Origin: Venturia oleaginea
Lineage: Eukaryota > Ascomycota > Dothideomycetes > Venturiales > Venturiaceae
Reading direction: 5' to 3'
DNA: 64,000 nt
NCBI GenBank assembly: GCA_013176395.1
Contig: JABMLP010000005.1
Coordinates: forward strand, 62,001-126,000
Below the pieces are notes generated by a model. The model had not been told where the DNA came from. It made no database searches and saw only the letters and a list, made by a program, of their open reading frames with translations. The translations under genes were made by a program, and so were the position numbers. Below, in pieces: positions 1 through 10,565 of the stretch (the first letter of the stretch is position 1; each line of letters starts with the position of its first letter).

Positions 1-442
1 GTACAGAGAAGAAAGTGTAAGTGTAGGAAGGACGACCAGTATATATGTCCTCCGTATAAGAAAAAAAGGACATGCTGTCCAGAGAAGTATGGAAAGGAAT
101 AGAAATACATGTGAAACAATCCTCAAACAATCCCTGCTAGGCGCACGTGAAAGACTACCAGGTAGTGCTAAGAATCCATCCAGGATAAGTTGAGAAAGGA
201 TCTATCCTTTGACACTAATAGTTCTCACGTGCGTCTAGCAGGGATTATTCAGGGATTGTTTCACATGCGCTTCTACTCCTTTCTATTCTCTTCTCAGGAC
301 AGCATGTCCTTTTTCCTACTTAGAAAATTATATATACAAGTTGTCCTTCCTGTACCTACACTTCCTTCTTTGTACTTAGATACTTGAAATATAAGCTGTT
401 TTTCCTCACTTGCGAAACACCTTTGAGGGTTGAACTTTTACA
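1..442 (-). repeat. Palindromic LTR, copy 1 (cut by window edge)
   Basis: This is a near-identical reverse-complement copy of the LTR at 8636-9144, starting part-way through one arm at base 1. It ends in TTTTACA at 442, matching the TGTAAGAG terminus of the other copy. The two arms are inverted repeats of each other around a short centre at about 150-215. Its element body, if any, would lie to the left of the window. No target duplication can be checked because the other end is missing. Confidence 0.8.
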
Positions 443-783
443 CTAACAGAACTTAATACTGTTAAGTACTTAGAATTTTCATAACGTCCCGGTTGTTTTG
501 AGTCTACCATCGCCTGAATTGAAGGTGGTGGCGTTGGTGTAGAAAGGATTGTATATAGATCTCAGTTCTTGTCCCAAAGTTGACCAGAATATATTCAAAA
601 AACGTATATTTACAATCTTAACTCCGATTCTTGATAACAAATTTCGTAACATGTACGTATTACTCTTCATCTACATCGCCCTCCTCTATGTTATCTATTC
701 CAGACGACTCACTAAGCTCAGAATTGCTACTCTGGAGGCTCACGGCGACGGCCTCTTTCCAGGAGAACTAGCTGATAAGTATC
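443..783. other. Gene-free flank between LTR and Harbinger relic
   Basis: No coding exon is supported here. The stretch probably includes the truncated downstream part of the Harbinger element whose broken transposase starts at 784. I could not find a terminal inverted repeat matching the GTTCGAGA-type end near 2350, so the left end of that transposon looks lost or cut by the LTR insertion. Confidence 0.4.
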
Positions 784-2097
784 TCACATCTCCGTGGCTA
801 TTCTATCTCTCATTTCGTGCATTTGACGTCCCATTGCAGTAGCGTTAATATCACTCCGAAACTCAGCTTGAGGAGTGCTATTCTGCTGAGCTACGGCTCT
901 CTCGACGAGTATCTCCTCATACAACTTCGCCGCCTCTGTGCTAGGCCTCGCATCTTTGAGCTTCCTCCACTCCTTCTTCGGCTTGCCTTCATGGCCATTG
1001 ATCCAGTTGTGAACTGCGGATAGGGCGTATACAATCTTGATTTGAGTCTTTAAGCTGAAGCCATCACGAGCTGCTCGGAATATCTGGAATCGGCTTTTCA
1101 GTACACCGTACACCCTCTCCACCACGTTGCGAAGCTTCGCGTGTCGTAGATTGAACAACTCCTCTTTGTTCTGTGGTTTCTTGTCGCCTTTTCTCCATTC
1201 TGTAAGATGATAGCGAGTCCGTATGTACGGCGCAAGAAGTAAGCCACCATAGCCATCCTTTTTCGAGTATCCAGCATCTACTAACCAAAACCTACCGCGA
1301 GGTGAATTCATTAGGCCTTCTTGCAGCATTGAACACAGTCGCGTCATGAGCGGTTCCCTCCCATCCTCCGTACACCAACTTGAAGTTCATATCGAAATCT
1401 ACAACCCCGAGGACACAAGGAAGCCTTTGCGACCACGAAAAGCGCTATCCTCACCATCTCGGTCGCGATCTTTGCCCTTCACGGAACAATATATCAAGGT
1501 CCCGTCTAGAGCACCGATACAATCGTCGAAATAGGGTGACATCTTGCCCAGCAGCTCCAGAATCTTCGCTGGGATCGGAATGTCCTCGTCAGGTTCGTAC
1601 ACTTTGATGTTATGAGCTGCTAGTTTCACCAAGGCATTCAGTACTTCGTGGAAGAATGTCGATACTTGGCTGACACCAAGCTTCCAGTGAGCCCCAGCAG
1701 TTCGCATTGGACACCTTGAGCCGGCGATATACAAGAAGATTCCGAGTTTGGCATCCAAGCCGACATGTCGCAACCTCTCGAGCTTGGTGTTGTCCTTGAG
1801 CCACTTCGTAAGTGACTCGAATTGGTACCGGGTAAGTCGTGTCTCTGTACGTAGAGTTTCTGGATGCCCTTGTAACAGTTCCGCTATAAGTTCATTCGCA
1901 TAGCCAAGGTCGGTGAACTGCTGTATTCGATTGCGGCGTCTCCGCAAGGCCCGCCGCCTCCCACGCTCAATACGAGTCTCCGCACGCTCGAAATTGCCGA
2001 CCTCATTGCGCAGAATATACCGGATGAACTCATCGATCACTGCCTCCCTCTCATCATAATCAGACTCGTCGGTAGGTGGGCTGTTGCAGTTGCTCAT
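784..2097 (-). pseudogene. PIF/Harbinger-type transposase (DDE_Tnp_4), frameshifted
   Basis: This encodes a PIF/Harbinger transposase, a nuclear DDE nuclease that moves its own transposon. The first part (2097 to about 1400) has an acidic and then Arg-rich N-terminus, a helix-turn-helix-like region, and the first catalytic Asp in GALDGTLI. The second part (1347-784) has the second Asp in LVDAGY and the catalytic Glu in RNVVERVYGVLKSRF. The order and spacing fit the family. Near 1345-1400 the reading frame must change twice: the segment with VVDFDMNF and GWEGTAHDATVF lies in a third frame between the two halves. I see no good splice sites there, so I read this as two small indels. Without them the protein would be about 430 residues. 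It is a dead copy unless it is spliced in an unusual way. Confidence 0.8.
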
Positions 2098-2478
2098 AAT
2101 GTGTGGTTTTTAAGGTGTTGCACGGCGATCTGGCAGAATTTTTCGTGCATATTGGCATAGCCAAAAAGGTCGAATAGAATATGCAGATTTCATATGGAGC
2201 ACTGATTGGCTGCAGTCAAATAGCCGCGCTGAATTCTACGTATTCTGCATATTGCATATTCTGCATATTGGGGCTAAAAAACTCTCGAACACGTCGCTAA
2301 TCTCGAGGCCATATGCAGAAAATCTCCATATTTGCATATTGTATAGAGTTCTCGAACACCCCCTTGATCGTTGAAGTAATCGTTTCATAACATTAGCGCG
2401 CAAAGCGCGATCATCTCACTCCACCACCCACCAACTGTTTCCAAGAATCCCAAAGACAACTCTGTCAGAACATATATT
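2098..2478. repeat. AT-rich subterminal region of the Harbinger element
   Basis: At 2148-2345 the motif TGCATATT/AATATGCA recurs many times in both orientations. The motif CTCGAACAC occurs twice (about 2283 and 2351). Clustered short repeats just upstream of a Harbinger transposase are typical transposase-binding subterminal repeats, so the element's right end is probably near 2365. The rest, to 2478, is the 3' flank of the laccase gene. No gene is seen. Confidence 0.45.
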
Positions 2479-4484
2479 CTACAATCCAGAATCAGACTGT
2501 AGATATGCCGGGCTACCGTTATAATACTTTCTCCAATTGGAACATGTATTTTCCCACGCCTGGTCGGGGAGCTTGATAGTACTCTTACTCTCCAAGAATT
2601 GGACGCCGAGACCTTCGGCAACGTGCCATGCGATGTGGCAATGCATGAGCCTATGATATATACATCAGTATTCATTGATGTTGTTTTTGATAGATGGTGT
2701 GGAGGGTGAGGGTGAGGGTGAGATGGGGAGGGGGACATGACATACCAAGCCCCCGGATTATCCGTTGGGAAAGCGACGACGACCCAACCCTGACCAGGGA
2801 GGAAAGTGACGTCTCGTCGGGGCGGGTTGATATAAGTCAGTTTCTGGGGATCGGTTTGTTTGTTGAAGATTCCGGTGCCAGCACCCAAGATGAAGAACTG
2901 GGAAGGGTGTTAGCTTGGGAGAGCATGCTGATATGGAGGAGGAGTGGGACTTACATCGTGGCCGTGCAAATGCATTGGATGTGGGATGGGTACTTTGGTT
3001 CCTTCGGTCTCTTGAATGATCCAGTAGGTCCAGATGCCCTCGGTGGGAAGTTCAATTAAGTTGTAGACTTGTGGGAAGCTGTTGTTCTTATCCTTGACGT
3101 ACTGCATCGTTGGCTCTCTCCAATCAATGTCGATGGCAGTCATGTTGATACCCCAGGTAACGACGTTCTGTTGGTTGGTCGTAACATTGCTGATGCGGAG
3201 ATCGACCTCAAGATCCCGGACTTGGTTCACGAAGTCCATGCTGGGGACCGTCGTATTCCACCATGGAACAAGCTGGGACAAAGGATCTGCGCAAGTGGTG
3301 GGGTGGGCCGTATTGTTGGAGGTAGGTACTGCAACGGTAGCATCGGAGTAGGTGAAGATGGAACGGCCAAAGTATCTGTTGGAGCTGGCGCATTGTTCCG
3401 CAACTTGAGCGCGGAACCAGTAATTTCCAGAGGTCTGATTGGCAGTGATGACTACATCAGCACGCTGTCCGATGGCGAGCAAGATCCATTGCGTTTGGTA
3501 GCTTTTAATAGGCACCAAGTCAGCTGTCACGACGGTGAATGGATGGCCGTCGAGGGAGAGCCAGATGTTGTTGTCGACAGAGGTGTTGATCAAGCGGAGG
3601 AGGTGCTTTTTGCCCTTGGTGAGCTTGACCTGGCTGTATTTTCCGCCTCCGGCAGAGTTCATGTTGGTACCATTGACAAGAATGGTGTCGGCCGGAGGTG
3701 GAGCGACTCCTCGTTGAAGATTGTTGTTCGCCTGAGCAGCAAGCTGATCGGATGTGAGATAATACCAATCCGTGACTGGATAGGCTCCAAGATCCAGATC
3801 GTAGTTTGCCGCAGCAGGGCCGTTGATCACCATGGGGCCAGATAGTCCGTCACCGTACTGAACGCTGAAATGCGAGTGATACCAAGTCGTGCCATACTGG
3901 GTTGCTTGGAAGAGATAGACCCTGGTATCGCCAGGAGCAATAGGACACTCTGTGATACCGGGCACTCCATCCATTGTGACGGTGTTGAGTTGTCTCATTC
4001 CATGCCAATGTATGGTGGTCCCGTTATCTTTCAAAGAGTTCTTGACTGTGACCTGGATCATATCGCCCCAGTTGGCAGTGATTGTCGGTCCAGGATATTG
4101 GTTGTTGATAAGCATACATATCTTGTCGCCATGGCCGTCAAGATTGCAGGTTGTATTGGTAACTTCGAAGTTGTATTTCACGGTGACACCGGTATTGGGC
4201 CATTTGAGGTCGAAGTCAGTGGCCAAGGAGAAGCCATTCCCCCAACACGAACGCGTCAAAGGACCGTTCTTGCAGCTGGAGTCTGCCTTTGCTGCTGTCT
4301 TTGCAGGGCTTACTGCGGATGATGTGGCCGACTGGCGAGGAAAAAGCTTCATTCCCGATGGTTTCCCTTCTTGACCCCATAGCTTGTGATTTTCAGGAAT
4401 GGGATATAACCTCTCAGGGGTATAGGCAGATACGCTTGACACGGCGGCTAGCAGGCCAACGGCGAGAAGTGTTGAGAAATGCAT
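2479..4484 (-). CDS. Laccase (secreted ascomycete multicopper oxidase)
   Basis: This laccase (EC 1.10.3.2) oxidises phenols and lignin- or melanin-type substrates and reduces O2 to water outside the cell. I assign three exons: 4484-2955, 2897-2746 and 2650-2479, giving 617 residues, with GT..AG introns of 57 and 95 nt. A signal peptide covers residues 1-20. The copper ligands are all present in order: HWHG (about residue 158), WYHSHFS (about 203), HPMHLHGHD (about 500, just before intron 1) and HCHIAWH (about 563, just after intron 2). The residue at the axial type-1 position appears to be Leu (EGLGVQF). The protein ends in DSGL, the C-terminal processing motif of ascomycete laccases, which supports the exon 3 call. 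Many N-x-S/T sites are present. It is transcribed away from the gene at 6292, so the two share a 1.8-kb divergent region. It looks intact; substrate and paralogue identity are unknown. Confidence 0.95.
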
Positions 4485-5392
4485 TGAAAGTACTGAAAGA
4501 GAATAACCAGAAGATTCAGGGAACGTAATCAGAAGTTTGAAACGAAGGTAAGATCCCAGCTGGGGAATGAGTGTAAAGCGAGAGGATTATTGATAATAGG
4601 CATTATGGAGGGGGTATTGTACGATAGATATACATTGTTGGGCGCAGCGACGGTCGTCTGGGTGGCGGCGGAGAAGTGGAACCGGTGACGAGTTCTCGCA
4701 AGATCAGACAGGCGATTTCGAGTAATGCAGCTGGTGCAGGCTGGTGTAGGCTGGTGTAGGCTGCGGCTAGGAATAGTAAGATGGCGGTTGGGAGACAAGA
4801 AGCACTAGTCGAGTGGTTCTTATGCATGTTTAGGCTGAAGAAACGAAATGGCCCGCGATCAGTAAGGAGACTGGGATGGGCGATGTGGCAGTGCCAAACA
4901 ATACTCGGTACTGGAAATAGCGGGTTTGGAGGAAACAAGCCTTTTGGTTCCCGCTAGCGTAGATCAGTTCCTCCCAGACGATGGGATTGGCTCGCCCCTG
5001 TTTGGATCGCTCGAGAAGACTGTGCCATGACGCCGAGGGGATGCTGTGAGCACAGTCCAGTGTACAGCAGTGTGTATCCATCAGGCAGTCGGGATGAATA
5101 TGAGAGGTCGGAATCGGGTTCGAAGCATTGGAGGGAAGGCGAGACACTGAAAAGGGAGAGCACGTCCCGAGCATCTAGATTGTGTGAAGAAAATGCAAAG
5201 AAAGGGGATGGCGTATAGTAGGTATTCTCGTCGACTACTGCAGGCACGTTGTGCATCCTCGGACCTCAGCGAGTACCGACCTTCTTCCAAATACAAGAAT
5301 AGAATACATCAGTTTCATGCACGATTCAAACTTGTTTTGGCTAGCTTGTCGTTCAGGCGAGGGGATGCATCAAGGCAAACTACCTCGTGGAT

Positions 5393-5430
5393 GAGTGCAA
5401 CACTCGGCTATTCCTGAGTGCAACACTCGG
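5393..5430. promoter_or_regulatory. Doubled palindrome GAGTGCAACACTCGG
   Basis: The 15-mer GAGTGCAACACTCGG occurs at 5393-5407 and again at 5416-5430, with the starts 23 bp apart. Each copy is a hyphenated palindrome (GAGTG-CAA-CACTC) followed by CGG. It sits in the divergent promoter region. A dimeric transcription-factor site is plausible; the factor is unknown. Confidence 0.35.
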
Positions 5431-6186
5431 CCATCCCTGCGCACAACATCAGCAACAGTGCAACGCTGCAACAGCAACACGTTCGCGTGGACGCGGATAC
5501 GCGGTAGGAATCCAGGAACCACCCATCCCCGCCATCAGACTGCGGACCCATATCGGACAATAACTAATCGGGCCCTTCTCATTCGCCAAAGCTCCGAGTC
5601 TGCAGACGCGCCGCCACAACGGCGGAGCGGGTGGTGAAATCGGTGGCTTGCTGACTTTGCAGAATCCTGAGCTTGATCCCCAGTCCAACCATACGAGTAT
5701 TTCAAAACACCTGATTAGCGTCGAGCCTTATCTCAGGGGAGCCTCATCCAGCTGACGGCAACAATTAGGCACTGCACGAAAATCTTCAAACGACACCGTC
5801 CGCTAGCAAGAGCATCCACTTCCAATCGATTCGATATTGTCGCCGTATGGGGAGCCGTCATCACGACGTTACGAGCTCTCCCGGAAACCTATTCGAGAGA
5901 TGATCTCACCACAGTCAAAACCACCATTGTCTGTACTTTCCATAGCAATGCAACAACTATGCAGATGTCAAAATGTCACGCTAGCTTGGCAGCGTCCATG
6001 TTCCTGCTAATCTTGAGCTTCTAACTTTACCTCCTCGCGCATCTGCTAGCCCCCGTGACATCTGCCAATCCCACTCGTTTCCAAACGCTCGACTGTACCT
6101 TTTGGGCGTTCCGAGTCTCCACATCCTGCACGTCGAAACCAAATTCCTGGTCCTGCGTCAGGCTTGACCCGCCTTCACGCAACCAC

Positions 6187-6192
6187 ATATAT
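6187..6192 (+). promoter_or_regulatory. TATA-like box of the secreted-protein gene
   Basis: ATATAT lies 100 nt upstream of the ATG at 6292 and is followed by a C/T-rich stretch (about 6225-6290), a common fungal core-promoter arrangement. This is inferred from position only. Confidence 0.3.
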
Positions 6193-6291
6193 GCTGGCTA
6201 GCTGCTGCGTCAATCTTCACTGACACCACTCACCTTCTTTGCTCCAACCATCAACATTCGTTTTGTTTCTGTCCCTCGCTTTGTTTCCAAA

Positions 6292-7838
6292 ATGCTCTTC
6301 GCCTCTTCCTCCCCAGCGAAGCTTCTTGCCTTGGGCCTACTCGCTCAACATTCGCTCGCTCAAGATGACAACCCTTGCAAGTCTTATGGTGTGGACTTCC
6401 AAGATGGAGGTTCATATTTCCAAAATTCTAACTCCTCCGAACCTTTTACATTCGTTTCAAAGTACCAAGGTACGTGTGATACAATACAATCCAATATCAT
6501 TTGCAAATTCGCTAACCTCATCCAGGTTGCCAGACAGATCAAGCAGACAACATCTTTGTCGATCCTAATGGCGAGCAATACGAATGTACACAGACCACTC
6601 TGACACCGGATGACACTCCTATGATGGCCACCTGGTGAGTAGCTTTCTGCCTTTTTGAAGAGATTTGCTCCTGATCAGAACCAGTCCTCGAAACAAAAAC
6701 CAACTCTTCTCCGGCGCTTGGTCTGTGATCATAATTTCCAACAATGGCAATGCTGCTCCAATTGCCTATGAACGAGACTTCAGCCTCTCTGTCGGGCCTC
6801 AGATAACAGTGACTCACACCCCTTCTGTGACGGTCCCAGTATTGTACACTCCCGTTGTCAATTCCACCGGTATTTGCTTGCACTACATAGCAGGTTGACA
6901 ATGATCTAACAAAAACCATGCAGTCTCCGTTACTTATACGACAAACACGACTTTGGCTGCATTAACCACGACCGTCCCAGTTTCGACAGGTACGTGTTTG
7001 ATGCTACATTCTACAGCAAAGAAACAGCTGACATAACCCTCACAGTTATCCCAACAAAGACTGTCATCCCGGCTGCCGTTACCACCACCTCCACTAAGAA
7101 TCTTCTCACAATCAATTTGGTCGTCCCCACTGCCTCAGTCTTGAAGTCAACTAGGTATGTCACAGCAAGCTGTCTCGTTCCCTTCAAACTGCCGATTTGG
7201 GATCGTAAGGCGAGCATCACTCCAACAGTTGGCCATATCAGTGCTAGTGCATTGGCTGTGTCCTCTACGGCCGTACCTCAGGTAACAGGTGCCAAATTCC
7301 GAGTCAAGGACCGCAGGTTCGCGTTCAACAGCGAATCGGACAGGCTTGCTTGGCTCCAGGAGCGTGAGCAGCGTCTTGCCGGAGCGCTTGTCAAGCGTGC
7401 GCCGGATAATCAGACAGTTACTGTGACAGACACCAACACCGCAGACTACCCAACCATCACCACCACCAGGTACGTTCTCCGCCGATCATGTCTGGTTTGA
7501 ATTCTTCTAACTTAGTAAGCACCCTTCCTGCTGTCACGGCAACCATCACCTCGACCAGCGTTGTGACTGCTACGATCACGCCTGCACCGATCAAGGTCCT
7601 AGGTCCTGCTACTACTTTGAAGGGAGTCACTATCACCGCAGCTACACCGACTCGCACGATCGTCAGATACGCCATTGGAACCAATATCTCGACCAAGGTC
7701 TACACTCTCACGTTAGTATATCCTTTTTTCTTGATAATTCGAGACTAATTAACAACTCACAGGGTCACCATCAATACCAAGACGACTCCCGCCGCGGTCG
7801 CGACTTCTTGCAAGGCGGCTGGTGGTATTCTTGTTTGA
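6292..7838 (+). CDS. Thr-rich secreted protein of unknown function
   Basis: I assign seven exons: 6292-6469, 6526-6634, 6685-6869, 6924-6989, 7046-7469, 7520-7711 and 7763-7838. They give 409 residues and all joins keep frame. The introns are 50-56 nt with good GT..AG ends. The protein starts with a signal peptide of about 23 residues. A Cys-containing N-terminal domain follows, with the motifs NQLFSGAWSVII, SNNGNAAPIAYERDF and SVGPQITVT. Beyond about residue 160 it is Thr/Ser/Val-rich with TxTxT-type repeats, interrupted by a charged segment near residues 280-320 ending in LVKRAPDNQ, which contains a Kex2-like KR site. This architecture resembles fungal secreted or cell-wall hypothetical proteins. 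No catalytic motif is seen. The last residues are not clearly hydrophobic, so a GPI anchor is not supported. Confidence 0.85.
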
Positions 7839-8635
7839 AACGTGTCAAAAGGTAGAGGAAGCAGACTGATTTTTGAATTGAGAGGCTAAGGGCCTCGTAT
7901 ATATACACAATGTGTCTCGTGCACAGACCAATTCATTTAACAAAACGTATGTATGATCGTAATCTTTTGTATTTGTGCTTCGGCCGGTTGGAAACTCGGT
8001 CATTTTAGCAAAATATTTATAAAGTCTGTCCTTTAGTTCTGGATTCGCTGTCGGATTAGGCACAGCGGCGGTTTGGAATTTTGCACCATCGATACGAGAC
8101 GGCTGTCGGATTGTTTTTGGGATAATGTATTATGAACAACTGGGGGGAACTTTTTTTTAGAATAGACACGATTTTGTTTTCGAAATTCCAGTCCGTGTAC
8201 CTGTCCTGTAACGCTTACCAGAATTCTTAATAGAAGTAAATCTAAATATTTCTCCTATCTATAGCGTTGGCGTTTTAATAGGTAGCCTATGTCACAGAAG
8301 CGATAGAAGTAGTCGCAAAGCACGTTGACAAGTGTTCAGCCGTACCAGCTATGAGCGAGCGTGGTAGAAGTTATTGGTATTATCTTTCTAAGAGTTAAGA
8401 CATTGCGTGAAGAATCTAAGCACAGTGGAGGAATCGCGAGGTAGGTAAGGGATTCCTCGATTTGTGCGCTAGAATCACGTGTGTATACCAGTTCATAGTA
8501 ACACTCTTCGTGTCACTCCGTGACAGCCTACGCATATCTACTCTATAGCTAGTAAAAGTATCTTGAGTTTTTTTTGGGGGAAAATCTTCAGGTGTTAAAG
8601 AAAACTGGAAAAGAGAACTTTTTTAGTAGAATTAA
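7839..8635. other. Gene-free spacer, AT-rich
   Basis: This is the 3' flank of the secreted-protein gene, followed by T-rich non-coding DNA with homopolymer runs near 8150 and 8570. There is no recognisable coding exon and no clear repeat until the LTR begins at 8636. Confidence 0.5.
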
Positions 8636-9144
8636 TGTAAGAGTTCAACCCTCAAAGGTGTTTCGCAAGTGAGAAAAGACAGCTTGTATTTCAAGTATCT
8701 AAGTACAAAGAAGGAAGTGTAGGTACAGGAAGGACAACTTGTATATATAATTTTCTAAGTAGGAAAAAGGACATGCTGTCCTGAGAAGAGAATAGAAAGG
8801 AGTAGAAGCGCATGTGAAACAATCCCTGAATAATCCCTGCTAGACGCACGTGAGAACTATTAGTGTCAAAGGATAGATCCTTTCTCAACTTATCCTGGAT
8901 GGATTCTTAGCACTACCTGGTAGTCTTTCACGTGCGCCTAGCAGGGATTGTTTGAGGATTGTTTCACATGTATTTCTATTCCTTTCCATACTTCTCTGGA
9001 CAGCATGTCCTTTTTTTCTTATACGGAGGACATATATACTGGTCGTCCTTCCTACACTTACACTTTCTTCTCTGTACTTAGATACTTGAAATATAAGCTG
9101 TCTTCCCTCACTTGCGAAACACCTTTGAGGGTTGAACTCTTACA
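8636..9144 (+). repeat. Palindromic LTR, copy 2 (509 bp)
   Basis: It starts TGTAAGAGTTCAACCC and ends in the exact inverse. The two arms (about 8636-8860 and 8920-9144) are inverted repeats of about 225 bp with scattered mismatches around a centre of roughly 60 bp. Each arm carries a TATATA box and the GTACTTAGATA motif, so R-U5-like sequence is present at both ends in opposite orientation. A matching primer-binding sequence and leader follow on the right, which shows it functioned as a real 5' LTR. The terminal ~120 bp match the LTRs of the gypsy element at 53661-59846. Confidence 0.8.
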
Positions 9145-9145
9145 T

Positions 9146-9156
9146 TATCTAAGTAC
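9146..9156 (+). other. Primer-binding sequence complementary to own LTR
   Basis: TATCTAAGTAC lies one base after the LTR end and is the exact reverse complement of GTACTTAGATA at 9074-9084 within the LTR, about 40 nt downstream of a TATATA box. No ordinary tRNA 3'-end complement (TGG-type) is seen. This is the arrangement expected of self-primed Tf1-type elements. Confidence 0.6.
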
Positions 9157-9215
9157 CGCACCAATACCTCTTGCTGACAGTAAGAGAGAGTCTCTGCAGC
9201 AATCGTCAGAGCAAA

Positions 9216-9308
9216 GAGAAAGCCCTCTATCGAGCGAGGTACCGAGAAAGCCCTCCATCGAGCGAGGCACTGAGAAAGCCCTCCATTGAGCGAGGCATTG
9301 AGAAAGAG
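9216..9308 (+). repeat. 28-bp tandem repeat, 3.3 copies
   Basis: The unit GAGAAAGCCCTCCATCGAGC plus GAGGCACT occurs three times and starts a fourth, with few mismatches. It lies in the retroelement leader and is not present in the leader of the intact copy. Confidence 0.7.
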
Positions 9309-9477
9309 TTTGCTAGGTACCTCATAACCTAGGACGGATGCTACATCTTCTCATTGTGTAGTAATCACGAACGTCGAAGATTGAGAGTTGTTGAAACTTG
9401 TCCTTTGCGAAGGGATATCAACAACGTCCAAAGTGACACCCACAAGTTGAAAGTACTCCCAAATCAATCCTGTTGGT

Positions 9478-9685
9478 GAGTCAAGGTCCTAAAGAGGACA
9501 CCCAAGCCATTTTCAGTACTCTCAGGACAAGCCTGCAGAGTCAAGGCCCTAAAGAGGACACCCTAGCCATTTCAGTACTCTCAGGAAGAGCCTGTAGAGT
9601 CAAGGTTCTAAAGAGGACACCCCAACCATTTTATTACTCTCAGGAAGAGCCTGTAGAGTCAAGGTCCTAAAGAGGACACCTAACT
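9478..9685 (+). repeat. ~60-bp tandem repeat, 3.5 copies
   Basis: Units begin GTCAAGGTCCTAAAGAGGAC and contain CAGTACTCTCAGGA. They start at about 9478, 9539, 9598 and 9657. Like the 28-bp array, this is an expansion inside the leader of the retroelement relic. Confidence 0.7.
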
Positions 9686-10235
9686 CAAGAAGCAAGGGCC
9701 AACCTCAAAGACCAACCTCAAGAGCCAACCTCAAGGGCCAAACAAAAAGGGAATTCAAGAGAATTCAAGCTGAGATTTTCTAGAAGGTGCTAGAATCTCC
9801 AAGAAGCAAGGGCCAACTGTAAGGGCCAATCCACAGTAAATTCTCGCAAAATTTACAAAGTGTTACGCTGAACGAGCAAAACAGAGTTATTCGGAAGTAG
9901 ATTCAACACGAACTTAACGATAGGAGCCGATGAACAGAACGAGTGTCACCCTATGACTTGACTGTATTGACTGCAGAGGTTAAGTACACCGTTGCATCTG
10001 CATGCATTCCTTGGCATCTATCACGTGCACTATGCCTGAGGTATCAAGGACTGGCATGCCACTGTTCAACATAAAGAGGAAATCAGAGGTCATCCTAAGA
10101 CAGCGTAGTCTTAGGAGTTGAAGCTGTAATAAGCTGAGGAAAGAAAGAGTTAGGAAGTGAGATTCAATGCTCTTGACCTTCATAGTCCCTAGGAGCTCCG
10201 TCCTTAGTAATAAGGGTTGCAGAGCAGACTGTCAA

Positions 10236-10565
10236 TATTACGGGACGGTAGCTGGAAAGACGCAGCATACTCGTAGCCAAAGATTGTTTAGATTCAGTTA
10301 AGGAGTGAAGGTATCTACAAACAGAGAACCTCAATGAGATTCTTTCTCTACACTAGGCTCAATCAGGCTTAGGCTCTTAGCCTATACCATATTACGGGAC
10401 GGTAGCTGGAAAGACGCAGCATGCTCGTAGCCAAAGATTGTTTAGATTCAGTTAAGGAGTGAAGATATCTACAAACAGAGAACCTCAATGAGGTTCTTTC
10501 TCTATACTAGGCTCAATCAGGCTTAGGCTCTTAGCCTATACCAACCATGGGCCATGCCCATAACA
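10236..10565 (-). repeat. Tandem pair of a short copia-type LTR with GTCAA duplication
   Basis: Two direct copies lie head to tail. The second, 10390-10565, is a complete 176-bp LTR, the reverse complement of the one at 35749-35924 (TGTTATGGGC...CCGTAATA). The first, 10236-10389, lacks the last ~22 bp. The pair is flanked by GTCAA at 10231-10235 and 10566-10570, so both copies arrived or arose within one insertion. Confidence 0.75.

Larger units (their letters stand above)
4485..6291. promoter_or_regulatory. Divergent intergenic region, laccase / secreted protein
   Basis: This is 1.8 kb with no supported gene, between two genes transcribed away from each other, so both promoters should lie here. 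Visible features are a three-fold GGCTGGTGTAG-like repeat at about 4731-4765, the doubled palindrome at 5393-5430, and a TATA-like ATATAT about 100 nt before the right-hand start codon. The small open frames on both strands have no recognisable domain. Confidence 0.5.
9145..10230 (+). mobile_element. Gypsy-family 5' leader relic (no gag/pol left)
   Basis: This is the untranslated region that follows the LTR at 8636-9144. It shares blocks with the leader of the intact gypsy element at 58850-59513 (opposite strand): the repeated AAGGGCCAACCTCAA motif, the GGAATTCAAGAGAATTCAAG block, the CCTAAGACAGCGTAGTCTTAGG block and the stretch reading GGAGCTCCGTCCTTAGTAATA. The relic stops before gag, where the tandem LTR pair begins. 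Its matching blocks place it in the same family as the complete copy downstream. Confidence 0.75.

Noticed and set aside
190..387. Open frames repeated at 190-387 and 8691-8888, and at 53670-53942 and 59523-59795
   Set aside because: They lie inside LTRs and recur only because the LTRs recur; low-complexity translations of repeats.
549..842. 97-codon plus-strand frame with a hydrophobic stretch
   Set aside because: It overlaps the 3' end of the Harbinger transposase on the other strand, has no homologous feel and no gene context.
1347..1400. Intron joining the two halves of the Harbinger transposase
   Set aside because: Conserved coding (VVDFDMNF, GWEGTAHD) occupies the gap in a third frame, so small indels explain it better than splicing.
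3069..4374. Long plus-strand open frames across the laccase gene
   Set aside because: They are antisense shadows of a clearly conserved laccase; no domain and no codon pattern of their own.
9216..9685. CRISPR-like regular repeats
   Set aside because: Units are contiguous tandem repeats without unique spacers, inside a fungal retroelement leader.
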